A DNA stretch of 64,000 nucleotides from Cymbidium sinense (taxonomy: Eukaryota > Streptophyta > Magnoliopsida > Asparagales > Orchidaceae): assembly GCA_021442155.1 (NCBI GenBank), contig CM038220.1:83320051-83384050 (forward strand), written 5' to 3'. This document shows, one piece after another, positions 47,646 to 59,121 of the stretch (its first letter is position 1; every line of letters starts with the position of its first letter). Position numbers and translations under genes: made by a program. The notes beneath the pieces are model-generated. The model had not been told where the DNA came from. It saw only the letters and a list, made by a program, of their open reading frames with translations, and searched no databases.

Positions 47646-48720
47646 CAATCCTCACAAAAGTAGGATGTCAAGGACTTACTCTAGATGATTAGAAAGAATC
47701 GTGGGGACTTATATCTTTTGGCTATTAGGGGTCATAAAGACTTAATCCAATCTAACTCACTGTAACATGAAAGGGGCCTTGATGGCTTGATCCAATAATG
47801 TACACAAAAGTAGGATGCCACTAGGGACTTATATCTTTCTAACTATTAGAAAGGGGTCATAAAGACTTGATCCAATAACTTGCATGTAACATGAAAGGGG
47901 CATTGATGTCTTGATCCAATCATGTACACAAAGGTAGGATGTCAGGGACTTACTCTAGATGATTAGAAAGAATGTCAAGGGACTTATATCTTTGCTATTA
48001 GAAAGGGGTCATAAAGACTTAATCTTAATCAACTCACTATGTAGCATGAAAGGGGCCTCTTGGCTGATCCAATCATGTACATAAAGGTAGGATGTCGACT
48101 GGGGACTTGCTCCTAGATGATTAGAAAGAATGTCTACTAGGGACTTAAATCTTTTTGGCTATTAGAAAGGGGTCATAAATACTTAATCTAATCTTCGCCT
48201 GTAGCATGAAAGGGGCCTTGATGGCTTGATCAATCATGTACACAAAGGTAGGATGCCCGGGGACTTACTCTAGGTGATTAGAAAGAATGCGGCGAGGACT
48301 TATATCTTTTTTGGCTATTAGAAAGGGGTCATAAAGACTTAATCCAATCTAACTCTCTGTAGCATGAAAGGGGTGTTGATGGCTTGATCCAATCATGTAC
48401 ATAAAGGTAGGATGTCGTGGGACTTACTCTAGATGATTAGAAAGAATGCCACTAGTGACTTATATTATTCTAGCTATTAGAAGGGTCATAAAGACTTAAT
48501 CCAATCTAACTCGTAGCATGAAAGGGGCCTTGATGGATTGATCTAATCATGTACACAAAGGTATGATGCTAGGACTTACTCTAGGTGATTAGAAAGAATG
48601 TCGGGACTTATAGCTTTATGGCAATTAGAAAGGGGTCATAAAGACTTAATCAATCTAACTCGTAAACATGAAAGGGTCTTGATGGATTATTCAATCATGT
48701 AAAAGTAGGAATGGTGCCAT
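47646..48720. repeat. Tandem array 2, about 155-bp unit, about seven copies
   Basis: 'GTAGGATG' starts at about 47661, 47811, 47934, 48088, 48249, 48408, 48561 and 48705. Most spacings are 144-161 bases and one is 123. Each unit holds two half-units ending in a GGGACTTA phrase, plus 'aggggtcataaagactta' and 'catgaaaggggccttgatgg'. Half-units differ mainly at the CCACT(A/G)GGG motif. The reverse complement shares phrases with the T2 and T4 3' UTR, for example 'cccccagtggcatcctat' at 60390. Confidence 0.85.
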
Positions 48721-50667
48721 GAAGGGCTTTAAAAGATAGTTTTTTTTTGGGAATGGTGCATGAAGGCTTACTCCAAACCCAAAAGGACATGAGAAAGGAG
48801 CCATAGAGGGCTTGCTCCCATCTCAAGTCATGTATAGGAAAGGTGCCACAAAGGGCTTGCTCTAACCTATAAGTGATATGGATGAGGAAAAGGGGTCAAA
48901 GTGACTTATTTCTAATCCCCAAAGATTTGACTAATAAGCAAGAGTCTCATGGACTCAATCCTTACTTGATTAGTCTAACTTGATGAAAGGGTGATGGAAG
49001 GTTTGCTTCCATTTCTTGATTCACTAATACTCCTTACACATGAAGCGGTTTAGTGAAGGAGGTTTCAAAGAGTTGGAATTTAATTTTGAAGGAAGACTTG
49101 TGTATATTTTGGACCCATATACTTTACTATGCCATGAGCATAGAAGTTTATCATTTTCTTTTATATTCTTTTATCTCAAAGTTATAATAAACCATGCTAG
49201 ATGTCTATTTCACTAAGGCAAGACATCATAGGATACTAACGAGAATTCTACCTCTTTGAGCTTGCATGTGACCTGTAGTTCTTTAGGCAAGTAAGAACCA
49301 ATGTCAAGTGCTTCTCAAATGGAATTTCTTTTCTTTTTGTTTGGACATGTATTTCATTTTTTTTTGCTTTGACATAATTCAATAGCTTATAAGAAATTCC
49401 CTTGGATTCAATGAAGATCAAGAGATTCCTTTAAAGCTTTCTAAACTGAATGAGAATCAGGATAATCTTTTGGATTCTAATAGAGACACAAAATTCTTAT
49501 CCCTAATCAATAAGGGAATTGAAAGGATTAACTTACTAGAGAAATTAAGATTCTCTTGATAAGTTTGAATTTCTTCAATTGATTCATTATTATAGGAAAT
49601 GAAATCTCATAATTGTCTTTGATTAATTTCTTATTTTTGCATTTTGATCCTTCTACATTTTACTACAAGGTCTTTGAAATTACTTCAAAAGTACATTTCA
49701 AGACTCTATATAGTAATGTGATTCTTCAAATCATATTGAAGTTTCTTTTATTTTCTTTTCTTTGTTGATAAGATTTTCAATATAACCCTCTACCTAATTG
49801 AATGTGGGAATATAAGAAATCTTGATCATGACCCTTTTGCTAAATTATCTCAATGTTTTGACATTAAATGATATGAATCTATAATAGAACATTCATGTAA
49901 GGATTTAGAATTTCATATCATATGCTTTCAATTTTCTTTTCTATAATTTCTTTATTTGACAATTTTCAGATATGTTATCCTTAAGAAGGATAATCTTATG
50001 CATGAAATTCTTTTTTATTTTAAAATGAAATATGGGTAATATGAACCCATTTTCAAGGTAAGGATTCTACCCTAGTCCCAAGATGTGGGTCATATAATGA
50101 TATTAGCTAACTAAGAAGAATGTTTTCTTCTCATGTACAACCATCATTTTCTAGCTTTTAATTTAGCAAAATTTTGCTTTTCTTTTGGAATTTTACCACA
50201 ATCGTCAAGGGACTTAGTTTATTGAAATGGCATCAAGCTTAAGTTTATAGACGTTACATCTAAGATCATTTTGTTTATTTCCAAATGATGTAGTCTTTAA
50301 ACCCAAAAGATAGCTTGATCAAGTCATCGATAGCTAACTCATTAAAGAGTTAGATCATTGATATCAACTTGTCAATTGTGGAATTATTTTTTTCTTCAAA
50401 TTCTAAGGGTGCATCTTAAACTTGAAGACTATATAAATCTCCAGACACATCTAAATAACATTGATGCAATGTGCTAGAGTACCTTTTGAAAAGAAAGTTA
50501 GGGCCCATAAGCTTTTTTAACTTGCAATGGCTTTACAACTCCATAACTTTTCTTGTTTATGGTTATAGGCCACACACAATGGAATCGAGTATACTCAATG
50601 AGACATTTGCCATATAAAGGATATGGACCCCTGAAAAGAAGATCCACTATCTTTTCTTTTAGCTTTC
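48721..50667 (-). mobile_element. Decayed Tat-derived fragment beside the gap
   Basis: 48721-49030 continues with 3' UTR-like phrases ('ggtgccacaaagggcttgctc'). 49030-50290 is AT-rich and I see no clear match or gene in it. 50300-50600 follows the T1 protease-RT linker and RT start (26980-27070 and 27400-27470) loosely, for example 'cttcaaattctaagggtgcatctt'. It therefore seems to be an old minus-strand Tat remnant interrupting the T2 LTR. Support is weak for the central part. Confidence 0.45.
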
Positions 50668-50767
50668 NNNNNNNNNNNNNNNNNNNNNNNNNNNNNNNNN
50701 NNNNNNNNNNNNNNNNNNNNNNNNNNNNNNNNNNNNNNNNNNNNNNNNNNNNNNNNNNNNNNNNNNN
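50668..50767. other. Assembly gap (100 N)
   Basis: Exactly 100 N, a conventional placeholder of unknown true length. It hides the right edge of the fragment that interrupts the T2 LTR. Confidence 0.99.
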
Positions 50768-53395
50768 TTAATTATAACTTATATACATGTGGATGTGCAT
50801 TTAGCTAGTGGATAAAAGAGTCTCTCTTTTCTACATAATAAAGACATGCATTCATGGAATATCCAAATTTTCAAACCATATCTCTTTGCATCCATCAACA
50901 ATATGTGCTAAGATTTGGATTGCATGTATGATGCTTAGGATTATTCATATGCATGGTATACATGGTCAAATAAATGAATGAGTGTGTGTTATGTGATAGT
51001 AATCCACCCTAACTAATCTTGAGAGGCCACCGCTTGAAAGCTTAGGATCAATTAAAATACATAATAAATCATTCACTAAAGGAAATCCATTAATGAATCT
51101 ACCTTAGAAATGCTTTAAGGTAGGGATGAAAGAGAGTTCTCCACTCTTTTCTTCTCTTCATAACATTTAGTCACTAAGTGTTGGTTCATTCAAACCAAAT
51201 CAAATCATCAACTAAAATCATTTAAACTAAAACCACCCTCTAAGTTAAACCTCTCATACTTAGAAAATTCTAATCTTAAATCGTAGCTAAGACATGCCAC
51301 ACAAGCCTTTAATGGCACACATATTAGGCTAAGTCACCATTTCTAGCTCTATGTTAGGGCGATGCATTGTTTGATGCCTGATTTTATTTTATGATGTAAT
51401 GTTTTTAGACTGGATGTTAGGGTGTATGTGCGTAGACTGGATGATAAGGTGATCTTAGCCTAATCATGTCTTCTGTAGGGGATTATGCTTAAGGGGTGCT
51501 GTAATAAAAATATAAATACTTTTATTATGCAGGTTGCTTATACTCATAAAAATAATACAAGGAAAGGTGGACTTGGTTACCCATATGTGGGGTGCTAAGT
51601 TTAACTTATTCATATAACTTCTTGTGTTGTGTGGTATATTTAACTAAGATTTTTTTACATGTTTAGTTAGATTTACCTTTCCCATTTTGATGTAAATTTT
51701 GCAATTAAGATTTGGAATGAATTTTATGAGGGATTAGGATCAACATTGGTCATAAAACAAAGTCCTATGCACCATGTGATGCCTTTGGAGAAACCATATT
51801 CCAATCAAGCCAAAAGGAAGAAAAGAAACAAATCAAAATGAAGAATGAAGGATGAAGAATGAAGACTCCATAACATGAATTCCTTTTAATTGTAATTATT
51901 CATTTATAATTTGGGTTGTATAAGGGTAGCTACTACCCATTTTCCTTTTTTTTTTGTATGTGGTGGAACCCACCACATGCCTCTTATTCTTTTAATTTTA
52001 TAAATTGATTGATGTTTTGTTTATTATTGTGCAAATAGGATGGCATGATCTCCCTAGTTTCTTGATTATTTGATGGTTGTTGAATGGCCTGGATGTGATT
52101 AGGCTCTTAGGAAAAAATAAATTTTTTATCCAATTAATTAACTCAAAATTAAATTAAATAACTCTTAACCTCACCTAAAGCCTAGGATATAAATCAAGAT
52201 AATAAAAGATTTAATAACCCCTTAGTTGGATGTTGTATGTCTCACATCATGCATAAATCATATTGCTTCACTCTTGCTAAAGGAGGGCTTCCACCTTTGC
52301 CAGAGAAAATAGCTTGACCTTTGAGAGCCATGGTGGAAACACACCTTCTTCTTTTGATTTTGGCCCATAACCAATCTTCTCATGCATTAGGCATATAAAA
52401 TCCCATAGTCAAATAATAATAATGTCCAAAATCAAAATAAAACTTAACAAAATTTGCATTATTAAGTCATCATTCATGCCCCTCATGATCTAGTCTCTTA
52501 GAGAGTTTAAGGACTCATCTCCTTTCTAAAATAAACAATAACCTAGCTATCTTGTAAAGCATAAGACTTGCCTACATATATTTAAAATTGTAAGAAGAGT
52601 TAGTTGGTGGCCACCCCAGGCAGTTGTTAGTCCAACAGTCGGGTGGTTTATTCTCTCTTATGGAGGTAAACCATATGCTAATTTTTGCCTTAGATTTATG
52701 TCAGGCTTTAGCCCTTGCCAAAGCTCCCTAGATTTAGGATCTGAGGTTTTAGTTTTCTTTCACATGCTATAAGCATAAATTCTCACCTCTTAGATATTTC
52801 TACAATCTTGTGTTGTGAAATTGTAAGCTCTAGATTTCTAATAAAAATTGAACTCAAAACATATAATTCTTCTCAAATTCAAAAATATAAAGCCCAACCA
52901 TAGGGTAGTTTGGGATGCTCACTAGGCTTCCTAGTATCATGAGCATCTCCTATTCATTTTCCTCTAGTTTTGATAATAACTTCCTCCTTTTGATCAATCC
53001 CACTTGAGTTTCTAAAAAATAACCAATTGATTGATAGTCCTATCTTTGACATCTTTGGAGATAACGATCATTTACCTTAATAAAGAGTATTCCTAAGAAA
53101 TCTTATTCCTTAGGATGTAATTAACTATAGAGGCTTTCCTCCATAGGGAACTTAATGAACTCGATTTAAAATAAACCCTACTTTACTTTTCTATGTAAGT
53201 AGAGGAAAGGTGTCTAGTACATTCGAAGACCCATTATCCTTAAGAGTCTTTTTTAAGTGATTAGGTCTATTGTATGATGGTGACTTCTGTCTATCGAGAT
53301 AGTACATCATTCCTTAATGTCATACCCGATCATCCTAATAAGTACATTGTAGATCTACGTGGTGTCCAACTCAACCACAATCCTACAAAATAACA
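50768..53395 (+). mobile_element. T2 3' LTR, second part
   Basis: It matches the solo LTR from about 22700 to 25620 and the reverse of the T1 5' LTR (36790-34170). It includes a GTATAAGG box with a GGGTAG/CTACCC stem (51918-51938) and the end ...CAAAATAACA. The LTR terminus is placed at 53395 by comparison with T1, with an uncertainty of up to about 8 bases. A T3 integrase on the minus strand follows directly. Confidence 0.8.
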
Positions 53396-53400
53396 CAACG

Positions 53401-54245
53401 TAGGCATCTCTCCTCCAAACCTTTGAGCTCTTCTAACTGCATCTTGGCATTCTACTATGTAGTAATCTTACTGCGCACAACTATCTTTAGTGATGGGAGT
53501 TTAACTTCTAATGGTAGAATGGCTTCGGACCCATACATTAAGGAAAATGGGGCAGATTGAGTTGGAGTTCTGTATATGGTGTGGTAGGCCCACAAGGCTT
53601 CGACCAACTGCTCATGCCACTATCTTTTGTTATCATCGAGTGGCTTCTTCAATATTTGGATGTGAGTTTTATTTAATGCTTCTGCTAGATTATTTTGCCG
53701 TGGGTAGTAGATGGTGGAGTATCTCCAATCTATGTTGTGTCTTCAAGAAAGCTATTGATTTTGGTGCTCTTGAATGCAGTGCCATTATCTGATATAATTT
53801 GTTGAGGCACTCGATATATATGATTCTAAAAATTGGAGCACATGTCGTGACCTCTCTAAGTGGGGTTTCCTTCGCCTACTTGAAAAAGTAGTTGATGGTA
53901 GCTAGAATGAACCGGTGACCCTTGGAAGAAGGAGAATCAATCGAACCCACTATGTTAGTGCCCCAACACTCAAATGGCCATGAGGCCAAAAAAAATGTAG
54001 AATATTAGGTAGTTGATGCAAGACCACACCACTCACTTAACATTGGTGTTACCTCTTAGCCACATCCATGCTATCTGTAATCATCACGGACTAGTAGTAT
54101 CTTAGTCTTTTGATCTTGGCTTTTATCTTTAGACCAGACTGGTGAGCTCCACATAAACTTGAGTGTACCTCGATTATGATCTTATGGGCTTCATGTTTGG
54201 CTAAATAACATAACCACATATGATTGAAAGATCATCGATATAAAG
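53401..54245 (-). pseudogene. T3 integrase (Tat), truncated at its C-terminus
   Basis: Coding order runs from a worn zinc region (about 54020-54240) to the core, where RVPQQIISDNGTAF keeps the second catalytic Asp (codon 53787-53789), unlike T1 and T4. Frames shift repeatedly. The sequence ends at LEELKGLEERCL (53401-53450), just before the point where LELYKAKM should follow, and is replaced by the T2 LTR terminus. The missing C-terminal piece corresponds exactly to what starts at 41427. Confidence 0.83.
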
Positions 54246-55000
54246 TGCCATCCATGAGAGTGTAGAAGAGAGCCCTCTATTTCACCTGATGAGCTAATGA
54301 CTTATCTTGAGGTAGTTTTCCCATGTTTAAGTAATCCATGAATGGTTGCCTCCAGTCTAACTCATCCTCCTTTTTGGCAACGGTAACCTCCCCTTCAAAA
54401 GGGAGTCTATCGATGAGTTCAGCATCAATAAGGGATAAAACTTGTCTATTTTGAAATATTATTGAAATGGACTCATCTTTCGGGCATGCCAACTCCTTGA
54501 CGAGCTTGGCCAATGCATCTTTTATAAAATTATCACCTCAAGGAATCTTGTAGATAGTGACCTCTGGGATATGGGCCAATAACTCCATGGTGTACTTATG
54601 GTAATGATGGAGCTTAGGTTTTAGAGCTTTATATGACCTAGCGATTTGGTTAAAGATGAACTGAGAATCCCTGAAGATGCTGACACTTTGGATGCATAAT
54701 GTAATGACTAACTCCAGACTTGCAATCATACCCTCATATTCAGCTTCATTGTTGGTGCATAGATTGAATACATGATATGAGAATCTCATTACATCATGGT
54801 ACGGAGTTAGGAGAACTACTCCTATCCCTGCCTTCCATGGAAGAGTAGATCATGAAACTTCTCCTTTTTGAGAGGAAGCTGCACCATCGATATACATCTC
54901 CCAACGATGAATGCAAGTGTCCCCTATGATCATGATTTGTTCATTAGGGAGGTCATCACTAAGCGGAGAATCAAAAAAGTGGGTGTGTTGCTAAGAAATC
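54246..55000 (-). pseudogene. T3 second (archaeal-type) RNase H and linker
   Basis: HRWEMYIDGAAS keeps the first Asp (about 54887). The frame at 54538-54789 reads CTNNEAEYEGMIASLELVI with the acidic box intact, then IFRDSQFIFNQIARSYKALKPKLHHYHKYTMELL. The linker frame (54277-54513) has KLVKELACPKDESI and EDELDWRQPFMDYLNMGKLP. The enzyme family removes RNA from RNA/DNA hybrids. In Tat elements this second copy follows the RT-linked one. It is the best-preserved version of this domain in the window, though still broken by a stop between the boxes. Confidence 0.83.
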
Positions 55001-55686
55001 TGCTTGTGCCTGTCCTTCCACAGTACGAAGGGGTATGAATGCGAACTGCAATAAAATCATGGACCATCATGCTAATCATCCAGATAACATTGGCCAAGTC
55101 ATGAGATATTACAATGGATTGATTCTAGAGATCAGGTTCACCTCATGAGAAAGCATGTAGGGCCGTAGCTTTTGGGATGCAAAGATTTAAGCTAGACAGT
55201 GCTTCTCAATAGGTGGGTAGTTTTTCTTAGTAGGGATTAGATAATGACTAAGGTAGTAGAGGACATTATCTTTTCCCTCAACATTGGCTTGAGCTAATAA
55301 TACATCGAGGGAGTCATCTAATGCAGAGGTGTAGAGGATCAATGGCTTGCTTGGGATAGGGGCTGCTAAAACTAGCAGCATCATCAGGTAGTGCTTGATG
55401 TCTTTAAAGGCATGCTGGCACTTATCATCCCACCTGAACTTGGCATTCTTTTTGATAAGTACTGAGAATGGCTGACATCTTCTTGATAGGTTGGATATGA
55501 AGCATCTTAGATATGCCAACCACTCTTGAAATATCTGAGTTGAGTCAGAGTTTTAGGGAGTGGTATTTCTAAGATAACCTTGATCTTCTCCGAGTCGATC
55601 TCTATTCCCCGATGTCGAACAACAAACCAAAAAAATTTCTTTGAAGCCACTCCAAATGCACACTTCATGGGATTCATTTTACTCTA
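55001..55686 (-). pseudogene. T3 RT remnant and first RNase H
   Basis: The frame at 55187-55519 reads WLAYLRCFISNLSRRCQPFSVLIKKNAKFRWDDKCQHAFKDIKHYL, the RT-RNase H connection, then PLILYTSALDDSLDVLLAQ and NYPPIEKHCLA of RNase H. MNPMKCAFGVASKKF (about 55640-55680) lies upstream. The next sequence is already the protease-RT linker, so the fingers and palm with YVDD are absent. Confidence 0.85.
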
Positions 55687-56740
55687 AGTCTATGTGGATA
55701 GTGGGGGTACTCATGTGAGCTGGAACATAGCTCCTACTGGGTGGCCACCAGCAAAGAGGTCTTCCACCTATGGAACTGCCTCTAAATTTGCCTCTTCCCC
55801 TACCTGGTGGAGGTTGAGTTCTCTTACCCATGTGTTCATATGGAGGAACAAACTATGGGTGGAATCCAACATATCGCTCTACCTCTTCCTCGGTGTCTAT
55901 TTCTTGTTCACTTATGCTTTCTTTTTCTTTTCCCTTTTTCTTTTCTTTTTCTCTTTCAATTTCTTTTTCTCTTTCTCTTTCTTTTTTCTTTTGATTTTGA
56001 ACTTTCACCAAGTTCATGAGAATAGACTTTTTGGTTTGGAGGAAGATAGTAGGTTGCATCTCCATAAATCTCGACCTCTGTAACTGAGAATGGCTTCAAG
56101 TATACTTTGACATAATACTCAATTCCACCTCTTCTGAATTTGATGCACTGATGCAAAGAAGATGGAACTGTGTAGTTTGCATATATTTAAGGCCTACCGA
56201 GCAAAGCATTGAAAGATATATTTGAATCTATTATGTAGAACTTGGCTTCTATCTTCCAGTCATCTATCTCTAGTGGTAACAGTATGAGGCCTAAAACTCT
56301 CTCGCCTTGTTCGTTGAATTCTTTCAACATCATTTGATCTCCTCAGAGTTCAGAGGTGTTGATCCTCAAGTAGGCAAGGGTTTTTAGACTCATAATATTC
56401 ACTAATGCACATTGATCAACTAACACCTTGGAGAGTCTGAATCTACCCATATCCACTGTGATGTAGTGGGGATGATTATGCTCCATTGTCCCCAAAAGAA
56501 GGTTTTCATTATTGAATGTAACTCCCCAGGCTTCTCTTGAAAAATATGCCTCCTCTCCAATAACGATCAGTTGAGCTAAGCATATTTTCAGATCAAGAAG
56601 GGCCTTGATCAATGACTCCCTTATATCTTTGGATAAGATAAGGGCATCATATATTCTTAGTTTAGCTGGAAACTTTCTCAAATAAGCGAGGACATTGTAG
56701 TCAATTCTAAGCTGATCCTTCATAAGCATATCCATGGGTG
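55687..56740 (-). pseudogene. T3 protease and protease-RT linker
   Basis: The protease frame (56343-56735) contains EAWGVTFNNENLLLGTMEHNHPHYITVDM and VLVDQCALVNIMSLKTLAYL. Compared with T1 VLVDPGVSMNIMS, the Asp-Pro-Gly active site reads Asp-Gln-Cys, so the enzyme would be inactive. KVYLKPFSVTEVEIYGDATYYLPPNQKVYSHELGE (55956-56156) leads into a Lys/Glu/Arg-rich block, after which a frame change gives EEEVERYVGFHPQFVPPYEHMG. The block makes a pyrimidine tract at 55915-55995 on the plus strand. Confidence 0.82.
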
Positions 56741-58714
56741 GAGCATCCTATGGAGGTGCTTCTTAATAATTTGAACCAATGACTTGTTTACCCTTATCCT
56801 GAGGTGCTACCCTAGGAGGTAGAACTTTGCCACTAAGGGTTAACTTTGGTGACTTCATGAGATGGTTTAGTGGAAAGTTATACCTTCATCGTTCACCTAC
56901 AACTTCTCGGATCGAAAGTTAGATGACTCCAAGTCTATCTCAATGGGTGAACGGTGATTTAGAAATGGGTGATCCATTTCAAAATTAGAAAGGAACTATA
57001 TCAAATTGTTATATATTAGTAGTAGGAGAGCTTTCTACAACAATAAAATCATCAAGATAATCAAAAGTAGAGAGTGTAAGCGAACTGTCTCTTCTTCATT
57101 GATTTCTTAGATTTGAATGAAGGTACAAAGTAAATCAAGTAAAGTAAGCCGAGCAAGGGATTTGGCACCCATACGATCTGACCGCTAGAAGAAGAACTAG
57201 TTGAAGGAACTATGGCTACAACTGAAGAAGGAGTGCTGGAATCTATCGATGGTTGCACTAATGTGTTATCTTGGGCAAGTGGAAGCTATCGTTGCTGCTA
57301 CTGAGCATCTACCTCCCTCAAGTTATCTTTAGCAACTTGCAAACCTTCTATAGAGTTGGAGGTTTGAGTTTCTTCAGGCATATACAAGGGTTATTTTTTG
57401 ATTTAAAATTTATTTTCTTGGTGGTTCAGGATAGGGAGATATCCCAACCTTCCTCTATCTTAAGGAGATCATGTGTATCCCCAAGGATTACTTAAATAGA
57501 ACTAGAGGGTTATTCTAATAGGTATCCTGTAGGGATAACATTGACACCCTAGTTGTAGCTATGCTCAAGCTAGTGCTTAAAGGTAAAGTATTCTTCCAAG
57601 ACATGTCCTAGCATGTGGTGGTAGGGGCAATAGTTTGGATTATGACTCTTGCCCACATCCTCTAGCCTCCTAGGCTCTGGTAACTAAAAATCAAGCTTCA
57701 TCAAAAGGTTCTTGAAGATCTTCCTGACTACCTCCCTTTTGAATGAAAAAGTTCTATTCATTTTGTCAGCAAAAATAGGTAAGTGGTAGTTACCCAGTGG
57801 AAGATAAGAATCTGCTGATGCGAGGGAGATACTATGAAAGTGGCGTAGGCCACTGTGGTAGCTTAGGTGGCAAATATGATGGCCGAGGTGGTGGAAAAGG
57901 AGGTGGTAGAGGAGGCTGCTGAGCTCGATGTCTATCTGACTGAACCCTAACTAGTTATTTCCCCTTATCAACTATTGTGACTGCCCCTAACATTTTTTGA
58001 AATTTCTTCTGCAGTCTTGGCTTGGCTGACTGATCTTGTAAAGGTAATTGTTTGACCTCTTCTTGTAGACTAGTTGCTTTATTGATTAATTTCTCAAATG
58101 TCTTAATGGTGAACCATTTAAGCATGAAGGTGATGGGGCCATGAATATTCTTGAGCAGAATTTCAATGGCATATTGTTCAGATAACTGTGGTTCGCATTT
58201 CATACTTACATTGAGCCATCTAAGAATGTAATCAATAAGGGACTCACCGAGGTGTTGTTGTGCTACAACGAGATTGCCCACAGTTACCCTATGTTGAGCT
58301 CCAAGAAATCTTTTAATAAAGAGCTACTCTAACTCAGTAAATGTCTTTACTAAACCATTGGGCAGTTCAGCATACTAATCAAATGTAATGCCCGTCAAGC
58401 TGTTGACAAAGAGGCGAAAGAGGAGTGCATCACTTCCACTGGCGTTGCAACATCCAGCTCTGAAATGTGCTATGTGCTGTCCGGGTTTCCCACTACCAAA
58501 AATATTTTTGAAGGATGGAGGCAAAAAGTCATTAGGGTATTGACCACCATCAAATTCCTCTATGTAGTCTACCCTTTAGAACAGATGAGCCACCTCAAGT
58601 TTGGGCCAACACATCCCTCACTTGTTGCTCCACCATATGTTTGATGTCTTTTTCATGCATGGAGGTGCTATCCACCACCTTCCTATGCAGGTTACTGTTG
58701 TCTCCCTCTACAAG
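56741..58714 (-). pseudogene. T3 gag, N-terminally truncated
   Basis: The frame at 57955-58281 reads VAQQHLGESLIDYILRWLNVSMKCEPQLSEQYAIEILLKNIHGPITFMLKWF, the retrotransposon-gag domain. The zinc motif appears as CPYHHMLGHVLEEY (about 57610-57650), with the last Cys changed to Tyr. The C-terminal frame 57061-57258 is Ser-rich, and 56741-57060 has no long frame. Homology to T1 gag (30420-30535) runs up to about 58714 and then stops where plus-strand sequence begins. Confidence 0.82.
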
Positions 58715-59121
58715 AATGCCGGGTCCTACCAGGTCCTCAAGCTTAAGCTTCCTCATTACTACGAGTATACCATGAAGTTGTTCACCCAGATTCTCAAAGT
58801 CACTATCTACAAGGTTCCTCGAGTAGAGAATGCAATAGCAGATGCCTTGGAGAAACTTGCCAAAGAGTTGGCATGTCTAAAAGATAAGTCCATTTCAATA
58901 AAAGTCCGAAATAGACAAGTCTTATCCCTTATTGATTCTAAACTCATCGAGAGACTTTCTCTTGAAGGGAAGGTTGTCATTGCCAAAATAAACAAGGAGG
59001 TAGAGTGGAGGCAACTGTTTATAGATTACTTGAACACCGGTAAACTACCTCAAGAGAAATCTCAAGCCCATCAGGTGAAACAGAGAGCTCTTTCCTATGC
59101 TTTTGTTGATGGCACCCTGTA
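58715..59121 (+). pseudogene. T4 second RNase H (C-terminal half) and linker
   Basis: It is open from the junction to a TAG at 59120-59122. The protein part is SYQVLKLKLPHYYEYTMKLFTQILKVTIYKVPRVENAIADALEKLAKELACLKDKSISI. NAIADAL carries the last acidic residue of the domain. VEWRQLFIDYLNTGKLPQEKSQAHQVKQRA then forms the linker to integrase. The N-terminal half with the YFDG and NNEAEYE boxes is missing. The residues upstream of about 58715 in the same frame are antisense T3 gag. Confidence 0.85.

Noticed and set aside
50553..50771. ORF running into the gap
   Set aside because: Half of it is N, and the readable part is decayed Tat sequence.
55694..56083. Phe/Leu-rich plus-strand ORF resembling a membrane protein
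   Set aside because: It is the antisense of the Lys/Glu-rich protease-RT linker. The same artefact occurs at 27578-27868.
58601..58714. N-terminal part of the plus-strand ORF 58601-59122 as real protein
   Set aside because: It is the reverse strand of T3 gag read through the inversion junction. Only the part after about 58715 is RNase H.
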